DNA of 33,544 nt from JAQYVL01 sp964578935 (lineage in GTDB: Bacteria > Desulfobacterota > Desulfobacteria > Desulfobacterales > SURF-7). A model generated the notes under the pieces. That model made no database searches. It had not been told where the DNA came from and saw only the letters and a list, made by a program, of their open reading frames with translations. Shown piece by piece: positions 7,622 through 15,316 of the stretch. A program made the position numbers and the translations under genes. Position 1 is the stretch's first letter; the number at the start of each line of letters is the position of its first letter. The stretch lies in contig CAZOEW010000013.1 of assembly GCA_964578935.1 (NCBI GenBank), positions 1 through 33,544 of the forward strand, given 5' to 3'.

Positions 7622-9313
7622 ATGAGTTTCGAAAATTTGGATCTGATTGACGAGTTATTAAGGGCGGTTAACGACCTCGGGTTTGTTGAACCCACGCCTA
7701 TCCAGACGGATGCGATTCCTGAAATTATCGGAGGGGACAGGGACCTGATCGGGCTGGCTCAGACCGGAACAGGCAAAACAGCCGCTTTTGCGTTGCCGAT
7801 GATCCAGTTGATTGATTTTGACCTGAAACATACTCAAGGAGTGGTGATCTGCCCCACCCGGGAACTCTGTTTGCAGATTTCCGATGATATTAAAAAATTA
7901 TGCAAATATGTGAGCAATGCTAATGTTGTTGCTGTTTATGGCGGCGCCAGTATTGAGAATCAGAGAAATCAGATCCGAAAAGGTGCCCAGATTATTGTGG
8001 CCACACCCGGGAGATTGCTTGATCTGATTAATCGAAAAACAGTCAAGCTCTCCAAGGTCTCCTATCTGGTTCTTGATGAAGCGGATGAAATGCTCAATAT
8101 GGGATTCCAGGAAGATATCGATGCCATTCTTGAGAATACGCCGCCTCAAAAAAGGACCTGGCTGTTTTCCGCGACAATGCCCAGGGAAGTTGCAAAAATT
8201 ACAAAAAAATATATGGAAAATCCGGTTGAGATAACCGTAGGGAAGAAAAATATCAGCGCGGAAAACATTTTGCATGTGAATTATGTTGTTAAAGAAAAAG
8301 ACCGGTATCAGGCCTTAAAACGAATTATTGATTATTACCCGGATATTTATGGCCTTGTGTTTTGTCGCACGCGAAAAGAGACACAGGAAACCGCAGAAAA
8401 ACTGATCAAAGACGGCTATAATGCCGAGGCCCTTCATGGCGACCTTTCTCAGGCAGTGCGGGACAAGGTCATGAGCCGATTTAAAACCAAATCCATTCAG
8501 GTTCTTATTGCAACAGATGTTGCCGCCCGGGGGATAGATGTTCAGGATATCACCCATGTCATCAACTATAAACTCCCTGATGAGGCCCAAAACTATACGC
8601 ACAGAAGCGGCAGAACGGCAAGAGCGGGCAAATCAGGAACATCCATCGTCATCATCAATTCCCGGGAAAAAGGAAAACTTCAGTTTGTAGAAAAAAAAGC
8701 AGGGGTTAAATTTAATTATGCAAAAGTCCCGGAAGGATATGCAATTTGTGAGAAACAGCTCTATTCCATGATTAACAAAATGGTAGACGTTGAAGTGGAT
8801 CAGAAAGAGATCGGGCGTTTCCTGCCTCCGGTCTATAACACATTAAAGGGCCTTACCAAAGAAGATCTCATTCAAAAGTTTGTTTCAATTGAATTTAACC
8901 GCTTTCTTACTTACTATAAAAACTCCAAGGATATCAATGTCTCCCTGCAAAAAAAGGAAGATGATCATCATCCCGAAAAAAAAGATCGCCAACCAAAAAA
9001 TCTGGAAACTGGAAAATCGAAACGGTTTTTCTTAAATACAGGATCTATGGACAATCTTCAAAAAGGTGCTCTGATAAGAACGCTGTGCAGCAAAGCGGGA
9101 ATCAGCTCTGAAAAGATTGGTCCGATAGAAATCATGAGGGAATTCTCTTTTTTTGAAGTTGAAACAAGTGTTGCGGCTAAAGTTTTAAAATCAATGAAAG
9201 GCGCAAAAATTGATGGTCGAGATATTCGAGTTCAATATGCCGAAAGTAAAAAACCGCAAACCAAACGATCGAAAAAAAGTAAAAAGAGAAAGAAAGGGTC
9301 ATACACCGGATAG
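7622..9313 (+). CDS. deaD: ATP-dependent RNA helicase, DeaD/CsdA type
   Basis: A DEAD-box helicase that unwinds RNA secondary structure in ribosome assembly, translation and decay, especially in the cold. Of 563 residues, the N-terminal RecA domain has the Q motif (PTPIQ at 24-28), AQTGTGKT at 46-53, PTREL from 79, DEAD at 152-155 and SAT at 183-185. The second RecA domain carries ATDVAARGIDVQ and HRSGRTARAGKSG, where Ser and Ala replace the common Ile and Gly of HRIGRTGR. After a linker, about residues 475-545 match the DbpA-type RRM-like RNA-binding domain, ending in a Lys/Arg-rich tail. This order is that of CsdA/DeaD rather than RhlE. The ATG at 7622 has only a weak GGAAAGA SD about 11 nt upstream. 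The gene stands alone on the plus strand; other cold-shock-type genes follow on the minus strand. Confidence 0.93.
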   Translation: MSFENLDLIDELLRAVNDLGFVEPTPIQTDAIPEIIGGDRDLIGLAQTGTGKTAAFALPMIQLIDFDLKHTQGVVICPTRELCLQISDDIKKLCKYVSNANVVAVYGGASIENQRNQIRKGAQIIVATPGRLLDLINRKTVKLSKVSYLVLDEADEMLNMGFQEDIDAILENTPPQKRTWLFSATMPREVAKITKKYMENPVEITVGKKNISAENILHVNYVVKEKDRYQALKRIIDYYPDIYGLVFCRTRKETQETAEKLIKDGYNAEALHGDLSQAVRDKVMSRFKTKSIQVLIATDVAARGIDVQDITHVINYKLPDEAQNYTHRSGRTARAGKSGTSIVIINSREKGKLQFVEKKAGVKFNYAKVPEGYAICEKQLYSMINKMVDVEVDQKEIGRFLPPVYNTLKGLTKEDLIQKFVSIEFNRFLTYYKNSKDINVSLQKKEDDHHPEKKDRQPKNLETGKSKRFFLNTGSMDNLQKGALIRTLCSKAGISSEKIGPIEIMREFSFFEVETSVAAKVLKSMKGAKIDGRDIRVQYAESKKPQTKRSKKSKKRKKGSYTG

Positions 9314-9473
9314 TCGATTAAAACAGCACTGTGTTCCCGTATCCTGCCACTCTCCGGACCTTGCGATGCAAATCCAGATGGATGTTAAAATGCCATTCAC
9401 TACCCATGAATACCAGCATCCGAAACCGGATCAGGATTAAGGTCAATCCCTTCAGCCTTTCAACCTTTTCGCT

Positions 9474-9833
9474 TCATCCGCGCGCCAAAAGCGGCTTTTT
9501 TTCAAACAGGTCAACATCGTCAAAGAACAGCTCAACAGAACGGTCTCCATCAGCATCATATAACTCCATGACCGATTCGGCAATTTTGATCGCATGGGGC
9601 CTGATTGGAAACATGTTGCGGGTCCTGAGGGTCGCGACCAGAGCGTCCCGCCCCTCGTGAATGGAACTCACAATGCTCGATCCTTCATACGTTTCTTCGC
9701 AGAGAAATGAAAACGTTTCCTTGTTCCGCATCGTAAACGCAACATTTTTCGGAGTCTTCTGGATCATCGCATATTCTCTGATTTTGAGTTCATTTTTGAC
9801 ATCTTCGCGAGAAATAAAATATTTTTGGCGCAT
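9474..9833 (-). CDS. hypothetical protein, 119 aa
   Basis: I do not recognise this protein. It is small, charged and soluble with no signal peptide, membrane helix or Cys motif. The C-terminal part has an acidic stretch (ELFFDDVDLF). An AAGGAG ribosome binding site 7 nt before the ATG at 9833, and codon use like its neighbours, support it as a real gene. It lies convergent to the deaD helicase and downstream on the same strand of the Lys-rich mini-gene and cspA, so it may share their transcript, although a strong terminator follows cspA. A role linked to the RNA-remodelling genes around it is only positional inference. Confidence 0.7.
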   Translation of the reverse strand: MRQKYFISREDVKNELKIREYAMIQKTPKNVAFTMRNKETFSFLCEETYEGSSIVSSIHEGRDALVATLRTRNMFPIRPHAIKIAESVMELYDADGDRSVELFFDDVDLFEKKPLLARG

Positions 9834-9995
9834 GTTTTCTCTCCTTTTTATCCGGTTTGAGGGTTCAACTGCAGATACGCCCCTTGCCGAAGATTGCCGG
9901 AGTACCCCTTTTTAAGTTGCCAGGATTTCCCGGGTCTTGAAAACTGCAATGAAAAACAACATCCGTATGGAAAAAACAATGCGGCGAACTGGTGC

Positions 9996-10148
9996 TTATA
10001 TCGATTCGCCCTCATCCTGAGACACATTTAACTGCTCCTCTGGATTGATCGTCTTCTTGTCCAGTCTGGCCTGTCTTTTCTGATCTTTCTTTTTTTTCTT
10101 TGCCAGTTCTTTCTGACGTTTTTTGAATTGAAAATCGGATTTTACCAA
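9996..10148 (-). CDS. small Lys-rich protein, 50 aa, TTG start
   Basis: A 50-codon frame starting with TTG at 10148, preceded by AAGGGGG at good spacing. Residues 9-33 are almost all Lys, Arg, Gln, Glu and Asp (for example KKRQKELAKKKKKDQKRQ), followed by an acidic, polar tail ending DEGESI. The composition suggests a helical, RNA- or nucleic-acid-binding mini-protein. It lies 166 nt from cspA on the same strand, across the cspA terminator, and between two RNA-helicase genes. Similar short Lys-rich proteins occur near cold-shock genes in related bacteria, to the best of my recollection, but no family name can be given. Confidence 0.6.
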   Translation of the reverse strand: MVKSDFQFKKRQKELAKKKKKDQKRQARLDKKTINPEEQLNVSQDEGESI

Positions 10149-10266
10149 TTTTGCCCCCTTCCCTGGTTATTGTTCCTGCAAAATAAAGAAAAAAATCGTG
10201 AGGTGGGCTTTTTCAGGGTCTGAGATCAGATAGTAGTGGATCGTTGGGATGGAAATTCAAACAAAA

Positions 10267-10297
10267 GGGCACCCCCCTCAATAGAGAAGGAATGCCC
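10267..10297 (-). terminator. intrinsic terminator after cspA
   Basis: On the minus strand GGGCATTCCTT pairs with GGGGGGTGCCC (11 bp including G-U pairs) around a 9-nt loop and is followed by TTTTG. It begins 17 nt after the cspA stop. Confidence 0.7.
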
Positions 10298-10313
10298 TTT
10301 TCCCTTGAAAAAA

Positions 10314-10514
10314 TTAAATCACCGTGACATTTGCGGCGCAAGGGCCTTTTTGTCCTTGCTCGATGTCAAAGGAAACCTGATCGCCCTCATTGAGGGATTT
10401 AAAACCGGTTGCGTTGATTGCTGAATGATGAACAAACACATCCGGTCCGTCTCCCTGCTCAATAAATCCGAACCCTTTTTGGTCGCTAAACCATTTTACA
10501 GTTCCATTGGCCAT
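10314..10514 (-). CDS. cspA: cold-shock protein, CspA family
   Basis: A single cold-shock domain of 66 residues that binds single-stranded RNA/DNA and acts as an RNA chaperone. RNP1 is KGFGFI (residues 13-18) and RNP2 is DVFVHHSAI (25-33); the start MANGTVKWF and the end CAANVTVI are canonical. The SD AAGGAGG lies 8 nt before the ATG. A leader of up to 230 nt separates it from the rhlE stop and contains a GC-rich hairpin (10604-10626) and a 66-nt inverted-repeat element (10644-10709). Long structured leaders are typical of cold-inducible csp mRNAs. It sits beside two DEAD-box helicases, which are common cold-shock partners. Whether this copy is cold-induced cannot be told from sequence. Confidence 0.96.
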   Translation of the reverse strand: MANGTVKWFSDQKGFGFIEQGDGPDVFVHHSAINATGFKSLNEGDQVSFDIEQGQKGPCAANVTVI

Positions 10515-10603
10515 GATAACATCCTCCTTATTTTAGAAATTCTCAAAGTTACACGCTGGAGGATGCCACTTCGACAAAAAGATCAGCCCTTCAGAACGAA
10601 ACC

Positions 10604-10626
10604 GCCCCGCAAATTAACGGCGGGGC
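10604..10626 (-). other. GC-rich hairpin in the cspA leader
   Basis: GCCCCGC (10604-10610) and GCGGGGC (10620-10626) form a 7-bp stem with a 9-nt loop about 90 nt upstream of the cspA start. No U-tract follows on either strand, so it is a leader structure rather than a terminator. Confidence 0.5.
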
Positions 10627-10643
10627 TTAATTGATTGTGTGAA

Positions 10644-10709
10644 CAATACCCTTACTTTCAGCAGAAAGCAAGCGAATTGTTGCTTTTTTAAAAAGCATCA
10701 AGGGTATTG
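10644..10709. repeat. 66-nt inverted-repeat element with three internal arms
   Basis: Perfect 10-bp terminal inverted repeats CAATACCCTT (10644-10653) and AAGGGTATTG (10700-10709) enclose three smaller inverted repeats: CTTTC/GAAAG, GCAA/TTGC and TGCTTTTT/AAAAAGCA. Either strand could fold into a cloverleaf-like form; the second and third arms overlap, so they would compete. It may be a structured RNA in the rhlE-cspA intercistronic region or a small palindromic (MITE/REP-like) repeat. No target-site duplication was seen. Confidence 0.5.
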
Positions 10710-10744
10710 GAGCCATAAAAGAGCCTGTGCGGTGCTGCTGTGCT

Positions 10745-12037
10745 TCAGGCAGGTTGAATGCCTCGCCTGCCGGCGATTTTCGCCGCATGGGGGGTCATCC
10801 AGGAAAACGCTCCCTTCCTGACCCGTCTTTTGGATTCATGGGAGGGCTGCTGTTTGCTTCTTTGCGTTTGATACCCCCGGGTACGATCGGGGCTTCTTTT
10901 CTGCGGTGCTGCTGGAGCCGCATTGTAATCGAAGTCCGGCAGGATTCGTCGCTCTATAGAAGATCCAATGGTCTTATTGATAGCGCGTACCATATCCTTG
11001 TCGTCTCCTGTAATCAGGGTGAACGCTTCGCCGCTGCGCGCAGCCCGGCCGGTCCGTCCGATTCGATGAATATATGCCTCGGGGGTGGAAGGGATGTCAT
11101 AATTGATGACATGGGAGACCTGTGTGACGTCAATACCCCTTGCCGCGATATCGGTTGCCACCAGGATTTGAAATGTTCCGTCGCGAAAGCCTTCCAGCGC
11201 GGCCTGACGGCGGCCCTGGGAAAGATTCCCCTGCAGTGAAGTCGACCGGTATCCGGCTGAAGCCAGCTTATTGCCCAGGCTTTTGGCGCGGTGTTTGGTC
11301 CGGGTAAATACCAGAACCGACTCAGCGGAGGTGTTTCCCAACAGCTCTAAGAGCAGTGCTGTTTTCAAATGCTGAGACACCGGATAGAGCGCATGACGAA
11401 CCGTATCGGCCGGTGCGGTTGCCCCTACCTGGACGGTGGTCGGATTTTGCAGAATATCACCTGCCAGGCGACGTATTTCCATGGGCATGGTAGCTGAAAA
11501 AAGCAGCGTCTGACGCTTTTTGGGAAGATGTGTCAAAATGCGCCGGATATCCGGAAAAAATCCCATGTCGAACATCTGGTCGGCCTCGTCAATAACCAGA
11601 ACTTCCAATTGTGAAAGATCGATGGTGTGGCGGTTGATATGATCAAGAAGCCTGCCGGGGCAGGCCACAACAATATCAGCTCTCTTCAGTTTCTGAATCT
11701 GCGGAGTAATACCGACGCCGCCATAAACCGAAGTGCTTCTCAGCCGGGTCTTGAGACCCAGGGTTTCGATAGCCTGATGAATCTGCTCGGCCAGCTCCCG
11801 GGTGGGGGCTATGATCAGGGATCGGATGCCGGTGGTTTTTCTTTCCATCAACCGATTCAATATCGGCAGGACAAAGGCAGCTGTTTTACCGGTGCCGGTC
11901 TGGGCCAGCCCCATCACATCCTGATTCTTGAGGACCCGCGGAATTGCCTGAACCTGAATCGGGGTCGGGGTTACATATCCCGCCGCTACGACACCTGCCG
12001 CAACATCGGGATGGAAATTAAAAGACTTGAAATTCAA
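10745..12037 (-). CDS. rhlE: ATP-dependent RNA helicase, RhlE type
   Basis: A DEAD-box RNA helicase of 430 residues when started at TTG 12037. The N terminus NFKSFNFHPDV with Q motif PTPIQVQAI, AQTGTGKT at 45-52, PTREL from 78, ACPGRL, DEAD at 150-153 and SATMP are all present. The second domain has ATDIAARGIDV and the classical HRIGRTGRAARSG. The C-terminal tail is basic, Gln/Pro/Arg-rich and lacks the DbpA RNA-binding domain, which fits RhlE. The TTG is chosen because AGAAGG lies 6 nt upstream and family members begin at this residue. The frame stays open to a GTG at 12121, but that would translate through a terminator hairpin and has no SD. A terminator 24 nt upstream of the start lies in the leader, suggesting attenuation. 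The gene appears GC-richer than its neighbours. Confidence 0.93.
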   Translation of the reverse strand: MNFKSFNFHPDVAAGVVAAGYVTPTPIQVQAIPRVLKNQDVMGLAQTGTGKTAAFVLPILNRLMERKTTGIRSLIIAPTRELAEQIHQAIETLGLKTRLRSTSVYGGVGITPQIQKLKRADIVVACPGRLLDHINRHTIDLSQLEVLVIDEADQMFDMGFFPDIRRILTHLPKKRQTLLFSATMPMEIRRLAGDILQNPTTVQVGATAPADTVRHALYPVSQHLKTALLLELLGNTSAESVLVFTRTKHRAKSLGNKLASAGYRSTSLQGNLSQGRRQAALEGFRDGTFQILVATDIAARGIDVTQVSHVINYDIPSTPEAYIHRIGRTGRAARSGEAFTLITGDDKDMVRAINKTIGSSIERRILPDFDYNAAPAAPQKRSPDRTRGYQTQRSKQQPSHESKRRVRKGAFSWMTPHAAKIAGRRGIQPA

Positions 12038-12063
12038 TAAATACCTTCTTTCCGTGTTCCAAT

Positions 12064-12091
12064 AAAAAAAGCCCCGGATCATTCCGGGGCT
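12064..12091 (-). terminator. intrinsic terminator inside the rhlE leader (candidate attenuator)
   Basis: AGCCCCGGA (12070-12078) and TCCGGGGCT (12083-12091) form a perfect 9-bp stem with a 4-nt loop, followed on the minus strand by seven T. It ends 24-30 nt before the rhlE start codon. The space to the start is too short for a separate promoter, so the helicase mRNA must pass through it. It could also end transcripts of the gene at 12331-13035. Confidence 0.85.
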
Positions 12092-12135
12092 TACGTGATT
12101 TTCAGTTACAACCTGGAACACTAATAATTTATCGA

Positions 12136-12164
12136 ATACTACAGACAGTTAAAACCAAAGTCAA
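12136..12164 (-). promoter_or_regulatory. candidate promoter of rhlE
   Basis: On the minus strand TTGACT (12164-12159), a 17-nt spacer and TAGTAT (12141-12136). It would start transcription near 12129, giving a leader of about 90 nt that contains the terminator hairpin and the long-range pair GTGTTCCA (12121-12114) / TGGAACAC (12061-12054). Confidence 0.45.
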
Positions 12165-12330
12165 GTGTATTTGTGAGATCCGTATTTTCAAGTTCTGAGC
12201 GTTCGGTGACAATTCATCTAACGGTTACGGGGTATGTCATGACACATTCCTTGTCTGTTGTTTTTAACATGATGACCTGGAATAAAAAATCAAACGACAG
12301 GAAACCATCGATCGTGATTTTCATAATCGC

Positions 12331-13035
12331 TCAGTGAACAGGCACGTGTACGGACCCCTTGCCAAAGAATAAGGGTTCTAATGATGCTGAAAGGATGAAC
12401 TGTGAATCGACAGGTCTATCAGACTTGACGCTCAGAAATTTTCCGGGAATTGACCTCTCTGCGTTAAGCAGAACACCGATTCCTGAAGCAGGAGCTTCAT
12501 ACCATGCCCATGTAGGTGGAATGCGCTGCCACCCTATGTCAAGTTTCTGAATCGGCACCGGCAGCCAGTATGAACCTTTGCAGACCAGGAAAGCATCTTC
12601 AAATCGCTCTGTTGCACCGGCCAGTAGTTTCAGGACACGAAATTCATATCTGGCGATAATCTCCCCGGTGTCATCTCTTGTCACGATACCATTACACGTG
12701 CCCTCGTATTGATATCGAAAGGGATCCTCACGAAGGTCTCCTAAAACCAAGTATCCTTCATTATCGTATGACATCATCTTTTCCCAGCTTCCATTTGAAA
12801 GCGCTTCTTCCAGTTTCGTGTCTTTCAATTTTAAATTTACGGTCTGCTTTACAGAAAACTCTATTGCCTTGTCATCCAGCATAGCCTGATCTATAGGAAT
12901 AGAAACATTCTTTTTTACCTTTTCAGCTTTCTGCAAGCGCCTGCCAGGCGTTTCTTTATTGGCAATATGTGCGAACAGGAGCAAAGAAAATACGAAAACG
13001 ATAAGAACGAGTTGAACGGATGAATTTTTTTTCAT
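12331..13035 (-). CDS. hypothetical exported or membrane-anchored protein, 234 aa
   Basis: Function not recognised. The N terminus starts with MKKNSS followed by a long hydrophobic segment (about residues 6-26), either an uncleaved anchor or a signal peptide ending near AHIANKE. The remaining domain of about 205 residues is soluble and periplasmic, with a WXW-like patch (PPTWAWYEAP) and two cysteines (CNG, CKG) that could form a disulfide. The ATG at 13035 is preferred over the in-frame TTG at 13074 because it places a compact signal at the start, although its SD is weak. It is followed by 240 nt before the rhlE leader and lies downstream of the antiporter on the same strand. Confidence 0.7.
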   Translation of the reverse strand: MKKNSSVQLVLIVFVFSLLLFAHIANKETPGRRLQKAEKVKKNVSIPIDQAMLDDKAIEFSVKQTVNLKLKDTKLEEALSNGSWEKMMSYDNEGYLVLGDLREDPFRYQYEGTCNGIVTRDDTGEIIARYEFRVLKLLAGATERFEDAFLVCKGSYWLPVPIQKLDIGWQRIPPTWAWYEAPASGIGVLLNAERSIPGKFLSVKSDRPVDSQFILSASLEPLFFGKGSVHVPVH

Positions 13036-13200
13036 TTTTTTGATTGCCCTGTGAACCAACGATGCTTCTCTCAAGCGCGAAAAACAAACGCCCCCGGCGG
13101 AAGCTCGGCAGCCACAAACAGTATAGGTTTTTTATTTCAATACGATCCAGAAGACAGCTGTCGACAGGCTGTTCTTCATTCTGATTTCCTTTTGTCAGCT

Positions 13201-14910
13201 TTACCCCTCCGCGCGCCTGGACACCGGCGCGCGCAGCAATGCCAGAAAATCCGTGAAACTGTTGGTTTGAAGCACGCGGTCGGACATCTGCTGATCCCGG
13301 AAAAAACGCGCTACTTCGGAAGCAATCTCCAGTTGTGCCCCGGGATCGTTGCCGGGCGTAAGAATAAGGAAAATCACATTTGCCAATTTACCGTCCGGTG
13401 CGTCAAAATCGATCCCCTTTGCAGAAACACCGACCGCCACCAGCGACTCCCGCAGACCGTCGATACGGGCATGTGGAAGCGCCACACCGTTTCCGAGGCC
13501 GGTGCTGAGCGCCTCCTCCCGCTTCCAGACAGCCGCTTCCACGACAGACGCATCCAGATTTTCCATCGCGCACGCCGCCGCAGTCATTTCGTGGATAACC
13601 TCACGACAGGAGGCTGCTTTGAGTTCCCGCAGGAACAGTTTCGAAGACAAGATATCCTGCAGTCTTCGTTTTTTTTCCGTCCGGAGGATCTGCCGTATGA
13701 GCGGACCGCTGATCATCGAGGTGACAATCGCCATAATAATCAAGGCGACAAACAGTCGTGGACGGATGATTCCCGCTTCCAGGGCTATCGTGCCCACAAT
13801 GATACCCATTGCACCTACGGAAACCATCGCAAAGCCGACAGCCCAGGCTTCCCGGGGCGGCATTCCACCCCACCGGGCGCCTATGGCGCCACCGGCAAAC
13901 TTGCACACCAGGGCAATACAGGTCACCATTACCACCAGCGAGAGGTCGAAATGGGTCAAAAAGTTCACCCGGAGTCCGATGCTCGCGAAAAATACCGGCG
14001 CAAAGATAAACGAAACGAAATTCTCGATGATCACCCGGGTGCGCTCCCGCAGGTGCGAAGAGTCGCCGACAGCCGCTCCCACCACAAAGGCACCGAAAAT
14101 GGCATGGATCCCGATCCATTCCGTAAATGCGGCCCCGAACAGCCCCAGAATGAGCGCAAAACTCAGCTCACCCCCTGGCCAGCGGGTATAAGCCTGCACA
14201 AACGGCAGTGCCTTGTGAAACAGCCAGCGGCCGATCGTCAGCGTCACACCGGCAAACGTCAATGTCAATGAAATGGTCAGCATGACATTGTTACCGCTGC
14301 CGGACGAGGCGCCGATCAGCCCCAACAAAACGGCGAAAACGATCCATCCGACAAGGTCGTTAAAGATCGCCGCACTGATGACCACCATCCCCAGATCGCT
14401 GCGGTAAAGGCCCATATCCATAAGGGTTTTTGCAATGATAGGGAGGGCGGAAATCGACATGGCGATCGCTAAAAACAACGCAAACATCCATGGATCAGCG
14501 TCCAGATGGCGGCCAAACGCCTCGGGTAACATCAAAGCCGCAATCAATGCGATGGAAAACGGGATGACAATACTGGTGATCCCTACTTGACAGCCGATCC
14601 TGCCCTGCTTCCAGATGGTTGACAGATCGACTTCCATTCCCGCTACCAGCAGAAATAACACAATCGCCAGGGTCGCAATGGTATCCAGAGCGATTGCATT
14701 CAGCCCCTGCATGGGAAAAAGAAACTCGTTCAGCTCCGGCGCTATGCTTCCCAAAATCGTCGGACCCAGCAGAACGCCTGCAATCAATTCCCCCAGCACC
14801 GCGGGCTGGTGAAGACGCTGCGCCAGTTCGCCAAGCACGCGGGCCACACCGAGCAGAACCCCCAGCGAAAGGAATAACACGATGATGCTATCTGGTGTTA
14901 ATGTTTCCAT
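13201..14910 (-). CDS. CPA2 Na+/K+:H+ antiporter fused to a PTS EIIA (PtsN-like) domain
   Basis: A 569-residue fusion. Residues about 1-400 form a Kef/Nha-type CPA2 monovalent cation:proton exchanger with some 12 hydrophobic helices; visible signatures include the repeated LGELIAGVLLGP, the buried FNDLVGW (Asn-Asp pair of the ion site) and HAIFGAFVVGAAVG. After a charged linker (TEKKRRLQDILSS), residues about 420-565 form a type-2 EIIA domain with the phosphorylatable histidine in GVALPHAR (His480). The fusion suggests that exchange activity is controlled by phosphorylation or by binding of a nitrogen-PTS-like partner; this is inference. It lies 13 nt downstream of mscL and probably shares its transcript, forming an ionic/osmotic stress unit. 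The sequence appears clearly GC-richer than the surrounding genes. Confidence 0.9.
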   Translation of the reverse strand: METLTPDSIIVLFLSLGVLLGVARVLGELAQRLHQPAVLGELIAGVLLGPTILGSIAPELNEFLFPMQGLNAIALDTIATLAIVLFLLVAGMEVDLSTIWKQGRIGCQVGITSIVIPFSIALIAALMLPEAFGRHLDADPWMFALFLAIAMSISALPIIAKTLMDMGLYRSDLGMVVISAAIFNDLVGWIVFAVLLGLIGASSGSGNNVMLTISLTLTFAGVTLTIGRWLFHKALPFVQAYTRWPGGELSFALILGLFGAAFTEWIGIHAIFGAFVVGAAVGDSSHLRERTRVIIENFVSFIFAPVFFASIGLRVNFLTHFDLSLVVMVTCIALVCKFAGGAIGARWGGMPPREAWAVGFAMVSVGAMGIIVGTIALEAGIIRPRLFVALIIMAIVTSMISGPLIRQILRTEKKRRLQDILSSKLFLRELKAASCREVIHEMTAAACAMENLDASVVEAAVWKREEALSTGLGNGVALPHARIDGLRESLVAVGVSAKGIDFDAPDGKLANVIFLILTPGNDPGAQLEIASEVARFFRDQQMSDRVLQTNSFTDFLALLRAPVSRRAEG

Positions 14911-14923
14911 AATACCGAATTGC

Positions 14924-15316
14924 CTACTTCGTCTTCAGCAGATCCCGTATTTCCCCAAGCAATACTTCTTCAGCCGAGGGTTTCGGCGGAGCCTTGGGGG
15001 CTTCTTTTTTGAGTATATTAATCGCCTTCACCGCGATAAAAATTACAAAAGCGATGATGATAAAATCGATAACCGTCTGAATGAACTTGCCATAACTGAT
15101 TACGACAGCCGGCGCTGCTTCTGCTGCCTTTTTAACTGTTATCGCCAAACCGGAAAAATCGACTCCCCCCAAAAGAACTCCGATTGGAGGCATAATCACA
15201 TCCGCCACAAAGGATGAAATGATTTTTCCGAATGCGACACCGATAATGATGCCAACCGCCATGTCGACAACGTTTCCTTTTACCGCGAACTCTTTAAATT
15301 CTTTTATCATGCCCAT
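14924..15316 (-). CDS. mscL: large-conductance mechanosensitive channel MscL
   Basis: MscL forms a pentameric inner-membrane pore that opens under membrane tension to release solutes during hypo-osmotic shock. The 130-residue protein has the canonical N terminus (KEFKEFAVKGNVVDMAVG), a first helix with GVAFGKIISSFVADVIMPPIG at about 26-46, a short periplasmic loop, a second helix (about 78-100) and a charged C-terminal bundle ending EIRDLLKTK. Length is as usual for the family. The SD GGAGGAAAAC precedes the ATG at 15316. The stop lies 13 nt before the antiporter start, so mscL and the antiporter-EIIA fusion are likely one operon for ion and turgor homeostasis. Confidence 0.97.
   Translation of the reverse strand: MGMIKEFKEFAVKGNVVDMAVGIIIGVAFGKIISSFVADVIMPPIGVLLGGVDFSGLAITVKKAAEAAPAVVISYGKFIQTVIDFIIIAFVIFIAVKAINILKKEAPKAPPKPSAEEVLLGEIRDLLKTK

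Noticed and set aside
10604..10626. GC-rich hairpin upstream of cspA as an intrinsic terminator
   Set aside because: No run of T follows on either strand.
12038..12121. An upstream GTG start for rhlE at 12121
   Set aside because: It has no ribosome binding site and would require translating through the terminator hairpin; the TTG at 12037 has a good SD and the family N terminus.
13036..13074. TTG start at 13074 for the exported protein
   Set aside because: It adds 13 residues before the signal segment and has no clear SD; the ATG at 13035 is simpler.
13051..14271. A 406-codon open frame on the plus strand, antisense to the antiporter
   Set aside because: It is rich in Arg, His and Pro without any domain, and lies opposite a well-supported antiporter-EIIA gene. 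Such long antisense frames are common in GC-rich codons.
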